Shown: piece by piece, positions 10,516 to 19,900 of the stretch
How positions within the stretch are numbered: position 1 is the stretch's first letter
Layout of the letters: each line of letters starts with the position of its first letter
Source: Onthophagus taurus
Taxonomy: Eukaryota; Arthropoda; Insecta; Coleoptera; Scarabaeidae
Length of the DNA stretch: 64,000 nt
Reading direction: 5' to 3'
Assembly (NCBI RefSeq): GCF_036711975.1
Contig: NC_091971.1
Span: 17,367,501-17,431,500 of the forward strand
Program-made: the position numbers and the translations under genes
Notes under the pieces: generated by a model
Told to the model about the DNA's origin: nothing
Databases searched by the model: none
What the model saw: only the letters and a program-made list of their open reading frames with translations

Positions 10516-13500
10516 CGTAAAAATCTCTGTGCTTACTTCTTTTATTATAATACTCAGCCTGTCTTCGAGCGGCAAACTGCAAACTTTCAAAAACCGTCTC
10601 ATACACGTGGTTCATTCGCGCTGCCAATTCCGTCACATAGTTCTCATCACAGTCGTACTTACACCTGGAGGGTCGGAGAAAAACATCCACTGGTAATTCC
10701 ATTTCCCTGCCGTATAACAAAAAGTGGGGGGTATAGCCCGTACTGCTATGCACCGTTGATCTGTACGCCAGAAGAACATAGGGTAGCCATTCATCCCAGG
10801 TTCTTTGGTCCTTTTTAACATAGTGAGATAGTACGTCCTTGATCACCCGATGACTTCTCTCGATAAGACCATTGCACTCGGGATGATACGGTGTGGTTTG
10901 TATTTTGTCGATATTTAATAGCTTACAAATTTCCTTCATGAGTGACGACACAAAATTTGTACCCTGATCGGTGAGCAACTGCAGAGGAGTACCGTGGCGA
11001 CTTACTATTTGCGTTACAAAAGCTCGAGCCACAGTATCAGCCTTCTGATCAGGTAAGGCTACTGCCTCTAAATATTTGGTGAAATAGTCCTGGAACGTAA
11101 GTATATACTTGTTTCCTTTGTATGTTGTTGGTAACGGACCCACTATGTCCATTGAACTTCTTTCGAATGGCTTTCGAACAGTTGTAAATTTTTGCAAGGG
11201 TGCTCTAGACATATGGGGGGAAGTTTTACGTCTATTGCATGACTCACAATTCGAACAATACTTTTTAACATCACGTGTCATAGACGGCCAAAATACCCTA
11301 TCCTTAAGTAAAGCTAATGTTTTCGCTTGACCGCCATGACCTGCAAATGGTAAATCGTGGTAATCATGCAAAGCCTTCTGCACAAATGATTTCGGCAACA
11401 CTAGTACTTCTTTTCCTAACTCATCAGTTTTAAATAAGAGCTTATCATTATCTATGAAATAACTATCCCTAAGATCTTTGTTTGATGAAAGCGAATCCCG
11501 TATTTCAATGCAAAACTCGTCCTTATCTTGTTCTTTCAAAATAACATTTTTATCCCAAACTGGCGTTGCTATATTTTCCTGTATTTTACATAGTGTTTTA
11601 TTTTTAACGAAAGGTAATTTATATACCATTATCATGGTATTCGTTCCCTCAAAACATTCTCTTAATTCTTCTTTAACTAGGCTCCACTTTAGTTTATCGA
11701 GACCACATCCTATTCTGGGTATTGCCAAATATCTCTCCCCAGATTTATTCATTTCCTCCCGTAACGTTTCTAGACACTGTCTCAACATGTGGTACGTTGG
11801 TTTATGGTAGTATTCGTCCTTTGAAATTAAATGGTATATTTTTCGTTTCTCCGCTATTTGCGGTACTATGTCACCAACTCCTTTCTCCTCGGATCTTAAT
11901 TTTTCAACGGAGCCAAATCGCTTTTTAAATTCCTTTGCAATACCAGCTCCCATCGCAAAATCCGCCGAAACGCAATGAGCTAATACCCAACCTTGGGGAG
12001 CATCAAACAAATTTCCCTCTACTTCATTAATGCATAACTTATCTTTCTCATCCTTTCGGATTAGGGAAACTATACTGTTTCGGCTGAGAGCATCCACGTT
12101 TCCATGCTTTCGGCCCGGTCTGTGGATAATCTCGAAGTCATACTCCATTAGCATTAAAGCCCATCGTGCTAGTCTCGAGCTCGGGTCTTTGATATTCATC
12201 AACCATTTCAATGGTCTGTGGTCTGTTATGATAGTGAAACGGCGTCCATATAAGTAGCACCGAAATTGCTTTATCCCAAATATGACAGCAAGACACTCTT
12301 TTTCGGTAGTCGAATAGTTTAGCTCAGCCTTCTTTAGTCCTCTACTAGCGAAAGCCACAGGGCGTTCATTTCCCTCTCTCACCTGGCTAAGTATAGCACC
12401 TAATCCTGTGTTACTCGCGTCTGTAGCCAAGATGAAAGGCTCATTGAAATCTGGGAAAATTAATACCGATTCTGATGTTATCGCGGCCTTTAAGCTTTCC
12501 ACCGCTTCCAATTGCTCTTTTTCGAATTTAAACGCGACATCTTTGCGCGTTAACTTCGTAATTGGGGCCGCTAATCGGGTAAAGTCCGGTATAAATTTCC
12601 TATACCATCCCACCAGCCCTAAAAATTCTCTACAATTCCTAACGTTTTTTGGAACGGGGAAATTCTGTATCGAGTTGATTTTTCCCGGATCCGGTTGAAC
12701 GCCTTGGGCAGATATTATGTGACCAAGATAAGACACCTTTGGGACCGCGATCTGGCTTTTCTCCATCTTAAGTTTTAGTCCTGCATCTCGGATTCTATCA
12801 AAAATAGTTTGTAGTTTGTTCAAATGATCGTCGACACCCGTTCCATTGAAAATTATTATATCATCTAAATAGACGAGGCAATGAGTACCTAACAATCCCG
12901 AAAATGTAAAATTCATGAAGCGCTGAAACGTCGCGGGGGCATTTACTAGCCCAAACATCATTCGGTTGCTCTCATAGTGCCCGAACGGCGTGGAGAAAGC
13001 TGTTTTTTCTCGGTCATTCTTCTCCACTTCTATTTGATGGTACGCCGACGCTACATCAAACACGCTAAACAGATTAGTCTTCCCTAACACATCTACTGTC
13101 TCTTGCAGATTCGGCAACGGGTACACATCTTTCTTAGTTACCGCGTTGAGTCCTCGGTAATCTATACATACTCGGGGTTTTATCGATCCGTCTGACATCT
13201 GCCGGTTAACGATTACAACCGGCGCCGACCAGGGTGAATGAGATGGTTTAATAATATTTTTCTTTAACAGCTTATCTATTTCTTCCTGTAAGAACTCTCG
13301 TTGATGAACTGGTACTCTATATGGACGTTTACTAATTGGTGGTACATTCTCAGTAATAATTTGATGTTTGACCTTGTGAGTTTTCGTAAACCTTTCGTCA
13401 CCATTGTCGAAAATATCTCGATAATCCAATAACAATTTTTCAACTTTCTCTTTGTCTGTTTCTGATAGATGAGCCAATGAGATCGATTCCAAAAATGTTG

Positions 13501-14500
13501 ATGTCTCTCCGTTTTCTCTTATCATTGCAACCATCTCGCTTTTTACTTCTGGATTAACCTTCTTATTCGGTATTATACAACTATACGCTCTAGCTATCTC
13601 TGTATGCTTTGGGATCGTTATTGATTCTTCTCCTATGTTTGCAACCAATACTCGTGGTTTTTCCCCTCTTGGAACAGCACATCTTCCTATTAATATATTT
13701 GGATGAAAGGGCGTTTTACTTGATTCAATTACAATGTCGTTCTTTTTATTATTATTACGCACGTCAACCGCTAACACCTTCTCTGTAAACGGTTCAACGA
13801 TATCTTCTTCAACGGTGATAACAGGATTACATTGACAGTTTTTATCATTGTTTATTTCCGTTGATAATTCTGATACATAATCATTCGCGAGTTCCAAATT
13901 ATCTACCTGACCTACACCCAAACCTGATGTGGTGGATTCTCTACATTCAAGGGAATCTGTAGACACAATACGCTGCGACCCCAAATTGACGTTCATGATA
14001 CTTGAAAATCTAACATCAATACCTCCTACATTTAGGCTACCTTTACTAAAATCAATAATTACATTGTGAAATTCCATAAAATCGCGTCCCAATACTCCAT
14101 CTGTGGTTAAAGGCAAATTGTCCAAACATACATAGCACGAGAAATCTCCTAAATTCGATTCATTCCCCAATGAAAAATTTAACTCAGTCGTACCTAGCAT
14201 GTCAATTCCGTGTCCCGTTATTCCCGAAATACTAAAATCTCCTGACATAGGTTTAATTGCTTCCGAAATTACACAAGAATGTTTAATTATCGTAACAGGA
14301 GAACCGGTGTCTACTAACATCGTTATTGGTTTGTTTTTATTGAACAATTTAATAGAAAAAGGTGTTTCAAAAATGAGTCTCATATGCGGTATAATCTTAT
14401 TTACAGTTGGGTCATAATTTTCGACAGACTTTATTGACCTATCGTAACCCTTTAATTCGAGTCTCCTGCGGTTCGGGTATTCACCGCAGGACGATATGCG
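10445..14500 (-). CDS. pol: gypsy Pol polyprotein with embedded macro domain
   Basis: Residues are numbered from the Met at 14383. Aspartic protease: LVDTGS (D25) and LGRD (98-101). Reverse transcriptase: about 365-540, YLDD at 505-508. RNase H: TDAS at 654-657, ending HGNVDALSR at 768. A TARG1-like macro domain occupies about 785-925. Integrase has an HHCC zinc site (H1006/H1009/H1016, C1046/C1049) and a D1079, D1139, E1175 core with 35 residues between the last two. About residue 1291 the gypsy sequence gives way to antisense eEF2, so the integrase C-terminal domain is lost and the last ~20 residues are foreign. The frame is open upstream of the Met into the end of gag, so Pol is probably made by -1 frameshifting at 14500-14506. 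No other inactivating change is seen. Confidence 0.93.
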   Translation of the reverse strand, partial: RISSCGEYPNRRRLELKGYDRSIKSVENYDPTVNKIIPHMRLIFETPFSIKLFNKNKPITMLVDTGSPVTIIKHSCVISEAIKPMSGDFSISGITGHGIDMLGTTELNFSLGNESNLGDFSCYVCLDNLPLTTDGVLGRDFMEFHNVIIDFSKGSLNVGGIDVRFSSIMNVNLGSQRIVSTDSLECRESTTSGLGVGQVDNLELANDYVSELSTEINNDKNCQCNPVITVEEDIVEPFTEKVLAVDVRNNNKKNDIVIESSKTPFHPNILIGRCAVPRGEKPRVLVANIGEESITIPKHTEIARAYSCIIPNKKVNPEVKSEMVAMIRENGETSTFLESISLAHLSETDKEKVEKLLLDYRDIFDNGDERFTKTHKVKHQIITENVPPISKRPYRVPVHQREFLQEEIDKLLKKNIIKPSHSPWSAPVVIVNRQMSDGSIKPRVCIDYRGLNAVTKKDVYPLPNLQETVDVLGKTNLFSVFDVASAYHQIEVEKNDREKTAFSTPFGHYESNRMMFGLVNAPATFQRFMNFTFSGLLGTHCLVYLDDIIIFNGTGVDDHLNKLQTIFDRIRDAGLKLKMEKSQIAVPKVSYLGHIISAQGVQPDPGKINSIQNFPVPKNVRNCREFLGLVGWYRKFIPDFTRLAAPITKLTRKDVAFKFEKEQLEAVESLKAAITSESVLIFPDFNEPFILATDASNTGLGAILSQVREGNERPVAFASRGLKKAELNYSTTEKECLAVIFGIKQFRCYLYGRRFTIITDHRPLKWLMNIKDPSSRLARWALMLMEYDFEIIHRPGRKHGNVDALSRNSIVSLIRKDEKDKLCINEVEGNLFDAPQGWVLAHCVSADFAMGAGIAKEFKKRFGSVEKLRSEEKGVGDIVPQIAEKRKIYHLISKDEYYHKPTYHMLRQCLETLREEMNKSGERYLAIPRIGCGLDKLKWSLVKEELRECFEGTNTMIMVYKLPFVKNKTLCKIQENIATPVWDKNVILKEQDKDEFCIEIRDSLSSNKDLRDSYFIDNDKLLFKTDELGKEVLVLPKSFVQKALHDYHDLPFAGHGGQAKTLALLKDRVFWPSMTRDVKKYCSNCESCNRRKTSPHMSRAPLQKFTTVRKPFERSSMDIVGPLPTTYKGNKYILTFQDYFTKYLEAVALPDQKADTVARAFVTQIVSRHGTPLQLLTDQGTNFVSSLMKEICKLLNIDKIQTTPYHPECNGLIERSHRVIKDVLSHYVKKDQRTWDEWLPYVLLAYRSTVHSSTGYTPHFLLYGREMELPVDVFLRPSRCKYDCDENYVTELAARMNHVYETVFESLQFAARRQAEYYNKRSKHRDFYVGKFGTILQNPIGVQEEHGPSCS
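11609..12031 (-). other. macro domain (TARG1/OARD1-like) segment within Pol
   Basis: About 140 residues between RNase H and integrase match the OARD1/TARG1 ADP-ribosyl-acceptor hydrolase family: [41 protein letters not shown] and the signature [12 protein letters not shown]. Human TARG1 uses a lysine (K84) and an aspartate (D125). Both positions are kept here (LISK, Pol K855; CGLD, Pol D896). The aspartate of the common 'GDLF' motif, which contacts adenine in macro domains, is Asn. Length and motif order equal a whole domain, so it is a complete insertion. Likely function (inference): removing ADP-ribose from host or element proteins. Confidence 0.9.
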
Positions 14501-14506
14501 TTTAAA
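14447..14506 (-). promoter_or_regulatory. gag-pol -1 ribosomal frameshift signal
   Basis: In gag frame the heptamer T TTA AAC (14500-14506) has the X XXY YYZ form. After a 9-nt spacer a perfect 8-bp stem follows: CCTGCGGT (14483-14490) pairing with ACCGCAGG (14465-14472) around a 10-nt loop. The loop's ACCC can pair with GGGT at 14447-14450, allowing an H-type pseudoknot. Slipping back one base puts ribosomes into the frame that stays open into protease. The gag stop lies just downstream at 14452-14454. Confidence 0.85.
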
Positions 14507-15567
14507 GAGTTCGTCTCATTGTACCTGTTATTTGCGGGAATTTGCGGTGATCTAGTAACCTGCGGGGGCGATTGTCGGCCCGTATAATTGTTATCGTTTA
14601 CATTACGTCGCGGTTCGTTTTGATAATCTCGCTGTTGGTAATAAAAATTTCTTCGGTCGCGGTTGTTTACCTTATCGGATGAATGACCCTCTTGAAAACT
14701 AACACGGCGTGGGAGGTCACGCCTTTGGTCGTAGTTCGGTTGCATTTTATTTGAAGGTAACCTACATTGTTTACTAATATGACCGGGTTTTCCGCAATTA
14801 TAACAATTAAACACGGTTGTCTGTGCATTACAAAATTTCGCAAAATGACCTGACTTTCCGCATCTGTAACATAATCTAGTAGTCGTATCCACCGCTCCTA
14901 TATTAATTCGATTTGGACGATTTCGGTTTGTAGCCTGATTTAATTCTTCAAATGATGCGATCTCTTCCGCTTTATCTAGAGTTAAATCCGTTTCACGCAT
15001 AAGTAACGTTCCTACCATTTGACTTAATTCACGTTTCATTCCCACTTTAAATTGACTTAGTGCTAATTCATTAATTTTTATAATAACTCCCGGTAATTCT
15101 GCTGCTGTTACTTTCGCTTTGTCCTCCTCGATAATCTCATTCGCGATAGACTTTATACTGGTTACGTAAGACGACACGGATTCATCGTGTTTTTGGAACG
15201 CGCGCATTAATTTCCCTAGTGCTTCTCCCGGTAATTTTCGCGGGGTAAACTTTTTAATTAATTTTTCCCGTAATTCTACATATGTGACCTGATTACTCTG
15301 TAAGTTTGTTTCCGCCTTATAAAATTTATAAGCCTCTCCACTCAATCGATACCTAACAATATGAAGCATTTGTGTTTCATTCCAATTATCTAAGATCGCA
15401 CGTTGCTCTAACCTTTCAAAATACAGTTTAACATTTTCTCGACCTGAAAAAGATTCTACCGTTCCTGCTAACATTCCTAAAGAAATCGGTGTAACCATCA
15501 TTGGTGTTGTTAGAATAGAACCTTCAGCTTCGCCCGGAATTTCTGCTACGTTATCATCGGCGTTCAT
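14452..15567 (-). CDS. gag: gypsy Gag polyprotein
   Basis: A 371-residue capsid/nucleocapsid precursor. Residues about 35-210 resemble the retrotransposon Gag capsid fold (GRENVKLYFERLEQRA, then YRLSGEAYKFYK and a QFKVGMKREL segment). Two CCHC zinc knuckles for RNA binding follow: C233/C236/H241/C246 and C255/C258/H263/C268. The tail is rich in Arg, Asn and Gln. No break is present. The start codon is the first ATG after the LTR leader, and the stop overlaps the pol frame. Confidence 0.92.
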   Translation of the reverse strand: MNADDNVAEIPGEAEGSILTTPMMVTPISLGMLAGTVESFSGRENVKLYFERLEQRAILDNWNETQMLHIVRYRLSGEAYKFYKAETNLQSNQVTYVELREKLIKKFTPRKLPGEALGKLMRAFQKHDESVSSYVTSIKSIANEIIEEDKAKVTAAELPGVIIKINELALSQFKVGMKRELSQMVGTLLMRETDLTLDKAEEIASFEELNQATNRNRPNRINIGAVDTTTRLCYRCGKSGHFAKFCNAQTTVFNCYNCGKPGHISKQCRLPSNKMQPNYDQRRDLPRRVSFQEGHSSDKVNNRDRRNFYYQQRDYQNEPRRNVNDNNYTGRQSPPQVTRSPQIPANNRYNETNSLNAYRPAVNTRTAGDSN

Positions 15568-15795
15568 AGTGATTAAGATTTTTATTATTTTTAATGATAG
15601 TCACAAAATATTCACCTACTAACCCCTGCACGACAAAATTTATTACTTTATACGTACAAACAAAAGAATGATTGACAAAACATTAAAGAAAATTAACTCG
15701 AAATCTTTAAATTTTGAAACAGGAAATAGTAACAAAAACAAAATAAAAAAATAACAATTAGATTTTATTTCTACTTTTACATCAAATTGTGCCAA
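15568..15795 (-). other. provirus 5' leader
   Basis: About 230 bp between the primer-binding site and the gag start; A-rich in element sense, with no open frame. It would carry packaging signals, none of which I can identify. Confidence 0.5.
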
Positions 15796-15812
15796 CCCCA
15801 CACCTGACACCA
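15796..15812 (-). promoter_or_regulatory. primer-binding site
   Basis: Three bases (AAC) after the 5' LTR the element reads TGGTGTCAGGTGTGGGG. The TGG start complements the CCA end of a tRNA, as expected for minus-strand priming. I cannot name the tRNA with confidence. Confidence 0.7.
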
Positions 15813-15815
15813 GTT

Positions 15816-16603
15816 TGTCACAAACTAGCTCTCGAGAACTGCTCGTTTCCCGTAGTGGGTTTCCTAGCTAGGTCCACGGAGCGGCTCGCGTACCCAACTG
15901 TCCACGCACTACCGTTTTCTTGATAGCTAGCAATGACTGAGTTAGGGTTTGGCACACTGCATTCGTTCACTTGAAAGCGAACGGCAGTAATTTGAAATTA
16001 AGAATAAAAATAGATTGAAAGAAAACGAAATTTCACTGCTAAAGAATAAGTTTGCTTTATTTTTGAAAAAGAACGTATTATATTATATAAAAAAAAAACA
16101 ACTGACAAAGATTTTAAAAAGTAAAAATTACATGACATAAGCTATTCAACAACATCATTACGAAATTTGCCGAGGTGGTTAGCAGGTTCAATGAGAAATC
16201 GGAAGTTTAAGATTTTAATAACGCTTACCCGTTTGTTAAAGTAAAATATTCATCGAAGAAAGAGAATCCAATTCAACGAATTTTATAACTAAATTGCTAT
16301 ACGTTCAAATCGCACGTTTCGACTTTAAAAACACAACAAAAACTTTAATTTCCCGGTTTCGCCCGATGCTTTTCTATTCCAATCCCGTAACCGACTCCCC
16401 GATTTTTTCTTCATTTCTTCCCTGCTCCATCTACTCTAACTGCCACCTCGGCACATTCCTGCCAGAACCGCCTACGTAGTATTTAGTCTGGACCCTCGGT
16501 TCTCAAGACGCAACTTCGTAATTAAATTACAAAGTTCTGCCTGTATTGCGTTTTATTATTTTTTTTTTAATCGCTTTCGAATCCCAAAATGCGGTTTGTT
16601 ACA
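15816..16603 (-). repeat. 5' LTR of the provirus
   Basis: 788 bp, offset from the left LTR by exactly 7,973 bp throughout, so without indels. An identical 61-codon antisense frame appears in all three LTR copies and reflects only their identity. It should drive transcription leftwards, away from Ddc, while its outer edge faces the Ddc 5' region. Confidence 0.92.
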
Positions 16604-16959
16604 ATTCTTACGATTTTCTTTTCGGATTTTAGTATGAATGATCGATACGAAAATCCCCACTCTTGCTACCGGTTGAGATTTAAGCGAGACTTCGACCTTC
16701 CAGAGCTGATAATTCTCACAACGTTCGCAGATAAAACGTATCTCCCGCGAATTTTAAACCATTTTAAATTAAACTAATAAGTGAAACTTTAAGATTTTAC
16801 AGCCATTTAACGTTACCTTGAAAAAATCATTATCAGTTTTTAGTAATAATTATTAAGTGATACTTAAAAATAATTTAAGAGGTGGGTTAAGTTAATTTGA
16901 AGGAAAGTGTGAAAGAAATTAATTAATACAAAAAGAATTTACTAGTTTATTAACACACC
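16604..16959 (+). promoter_or_regulatory. Ddc 5' flank left between provirus and gene
   Basis: Begins with the right ATTC duplication. It must contain part of the Ddc 5' UTR and possibly the core promoter, since only 356 bp remain between the LTR and the proposed start codon. I found no clear TATA box. A transcription start upstream of the provirus cannot be excluded. Confidence 0.45.
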
Positions 16960-19900
16960 ATGGAAGGCGGTTAGTTATTCTAAAATTATTTTTGGGTCCT
17001 TTTTGTTGTGAATTGATTGTCTTTGTTCGCTTATTTAAGGATTTTTTTTAAGTTTTGCGTGCTTCTGTTATTTTGTTGACATTTGTGTGTTAATTTTTGT
17101 TTATTATAATAATACATTACTTAAAAAAATTTATCTTTGTAGAAATGGATTCAGCAGGATTTACCGAATTTGGAAAAGCTATGATTGATTATGTTACCAA
17201 ATATTTGGAGAACATAAGAGATAGGTATGTAGTGTAATTAAAGAAAATATGATTTTAAAGAGTTTACCTCATTGTTTTAAAAGAAATTAGTGTAATTTTA
17301 AACGGGTTTTCCCATAATTGAAATTCCTAATTGTTCAAGAACCAAAGCTAATTAAAGTTAATGTTTCGTTTTCGTTAACATTGAATGATACATCGTTACA
17401 CCGGTAATATCATATGTTTATCAAAATCCTTTTCAATGAAAAGTTGGTGTGCTATGTAATAGTATAATAATAATATTTCCTCGATTTAAAATAACATATA
17501 TCTTGAAGATGATTTATAATTAAATCGAAATTGGTAGAACCGAAAATAAAACAAATCCATCAGAAAAGTGCAAAGAATCTAATTTTATTTAATATATTAC
17601 TTGATTTCAACGATAAGAACCTAAAAAAAAATTTACTTTCACTTTTTTACCTATTTAAACAATCTCTAACAACAATATCCATATTTCAATAACCCCGGAT
17701 TGTATTTCGTTCAATTAATAATCTTGTCAATCTCGCAATCGTTCATAATCGTGTCAAGGCCCCTTATTAAGAGATTAAACATTCTCTATCACAGATACAA
17801 TATCATATTATTATAGCTATTATAAATAAAATTCTGTTACAATTTTAAACTGTTTTCAGATCCGCGTTTTAATTTATTTTGATTTATGCCTATGATATAT
17901 TTGTTTTAAATTGATATTTAATAATTAAAAAAAAACAATGAGTTCACTATTAATTTGTGATTAGAGAATGTGTTAACCGTAAAAACAGAATGTTATAGGT
18001 CACACATTCTCGTGCGACAAACGCAATGTGTCCAAGAAGTAAAAGTTGTCAGTCTGCATCGATATAGAAACAAACCTTGACCTAATCGGTTATGATTTTT
18101 CGTTCTTAGGCGTGTTTTACCAACCGTTGAACCGGGATATTTGAGACCTTTGTTGCCCGATTCCGCACCATTAAAACCAGACCGTTGGGAAGAAGTTTTG
18201 GAAGATGTTGAGAAAGTTATTATGCCAGGAGTAAGTAAACGTAAAAATAATTCTCTCGATTTTATTTTGTATCTTATAATTCTAATCAATTCAACATTGA
18301 ATGTTATTTTAATCTTTGATACTAGAACAAAAAAACATATAATCTTAATTGGTTTTAAATTATTCAGTTTTAAACTTCAAAAATGAATACATTATAAAAT
18401 TTAAAATTAAGATGTAAAACTTGCATATAATCAACACTTTTTTTTGACATTGAATAAATTATTAGTTAACGTTGTTTATTAAATTACAAATGAGACCCCA
18501 ATTAGATAGGGTACAACGTGTACAGTATTTTGATGATAACAAGAGATCCTCTTAACCGATTTTGATGAACAATATCTCATTTGAAAGCTTAATTCTTGGC
18601 CAATACGAAACAATTCAAATATCATTTGAATTTTGGTAAAACTCCCAAATGTTAGGAAAGTACACAAAATTAAACTTTCTTAAATGGGGTCAAAATCTAT
18701 ACCCCATTTGTTTCGCCATAGCTTCTTCTATTGAAATTACAGAATGCTCGATCTCAATTCTTTCCCGTTAACCTTGTACAGTACTCAGAACGACACCATG
18801 TTCGGCTTGTTGTTTATGTTGTTTATGGACGACCAAAATTCTAGCCCCCAATAAGAAAAAAATAATTTAAGTGTTTTGATTAACACAAGAAACTAACTAA
18901 TCAAACACATCACATCAATTATCCTCTTTATTAATTGGCCTATCTTAATTATCAAGATCTCGATTGAAAGTATGGTCCACAAAGAGCACGAAAGTAGAAA
19001 TGCCCGATTTCAAAACCACGATTTCATCTAATTTTCACCTATTCGAATTTTTCTCGGTATTTATGCATCTGAGAGCAAAAGTGTAAAAGAGCAATATTGT
19101 TAAGAATAAAGTTTGCTACACCTTTTATACCATAACTTTATTTCTAATATGTTTCGAATCCCATGATCTACTAGCAACAAGATGCAAAACCACGATTTCA
19201 TCTAATTTTCACCTTTTCGAACATTTCTCGATATTTCTGCATTTGAGAGCAAAAGTGGAAAAGAGTAATATTGTTAACAACAAAATTTGCCACAACTTTT
19301 ATACTAAAACTTTTCTTCTAAAACGTTCCGAATCCCGTGCTCTAGGTACAAACAACAAAATGTAAAACTACGATTTCATCTAATTGTCACCTATTCGAAT
19401 ATTTCTCGATATTTATGTATCTGAGAGCAAGAATGTAAAAGAGCGATATTGTTAAGAATAAAGTTTGCTACAACTTTTATACCAAAACTGATGAAATGAT
19501 ATGTTAAAAATGTTTATTTCTAACATATTCCGAATACCATGCTCTACCAGCAACAAGATGTAAAACCACAATTTCATCTAATTGTCACCTTTTCGAATTT
19601 TTCTCCATATTTATGCATCTTAGAGCAAAAGTGTAAAAGAGCAATATTGTTAAGAATAAAGTTTGCTACACCTTTTATACCATAACTTTATTTCTAATAT
19701 GTTTCGAATCCCATGATCTACTAACAACAAGATGCAAAACCACGATTTCATCTAATTTTCACCTTTTTCAACATTTCTCTATATTTCTGCATCTGACAGC
19801 AAAAGTATAAAAGAGCAATATTGTTAATAATAAAATTTGCCACAACTTATATACTAAAACTTTTTTTCTAATACGTTCCGAATCCCATGATCTACCAGCA

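Larger units (their letters stand above)
7843..16603 (-). mobile_element. chimeric Ty3/gypsy provirus
   Basis: Read on the minus strand the order is: 5' LTR, primer-binding site, gag, pol, antisense eEF2 cDNA piece, inverted LTR with inverted polypurine tract, short spacer, polypurine tract, 3' LTR. The two outer LTRs have the same orientation and are flanked by ATTC duplications, so the foreign eEF2 piece and extra LTR were already inside the DNA that integrated. All three LTR copies are 788 bp and look identical, which indicates a very recent insertion. Integrase lacks its C-terminus and no env is visible. The element could still be transcribed but should be unable to move on its own. Confidence 0.92.

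Noticed and set aside
9967..10818. A 283-codon eEF2 reading frame as a real gene
   Set aside because: Only the first ~183 codons are eEF2; the rest is antisense gypsy pol. The fragment lies wholly inside a provirus and lacks introns.
10633..14417. Numerous plus-strand frames across gag-pol
   Set aside because: They are shadows of the minus-strand polyprotein, and none shows independent motifs.
8321..16479. A 61-codon protein present three times (8321, 9228 inverted, 16294)
   Set aside because: It is simply the antisense strand of the LTR, repeated because the LTR is present three times.
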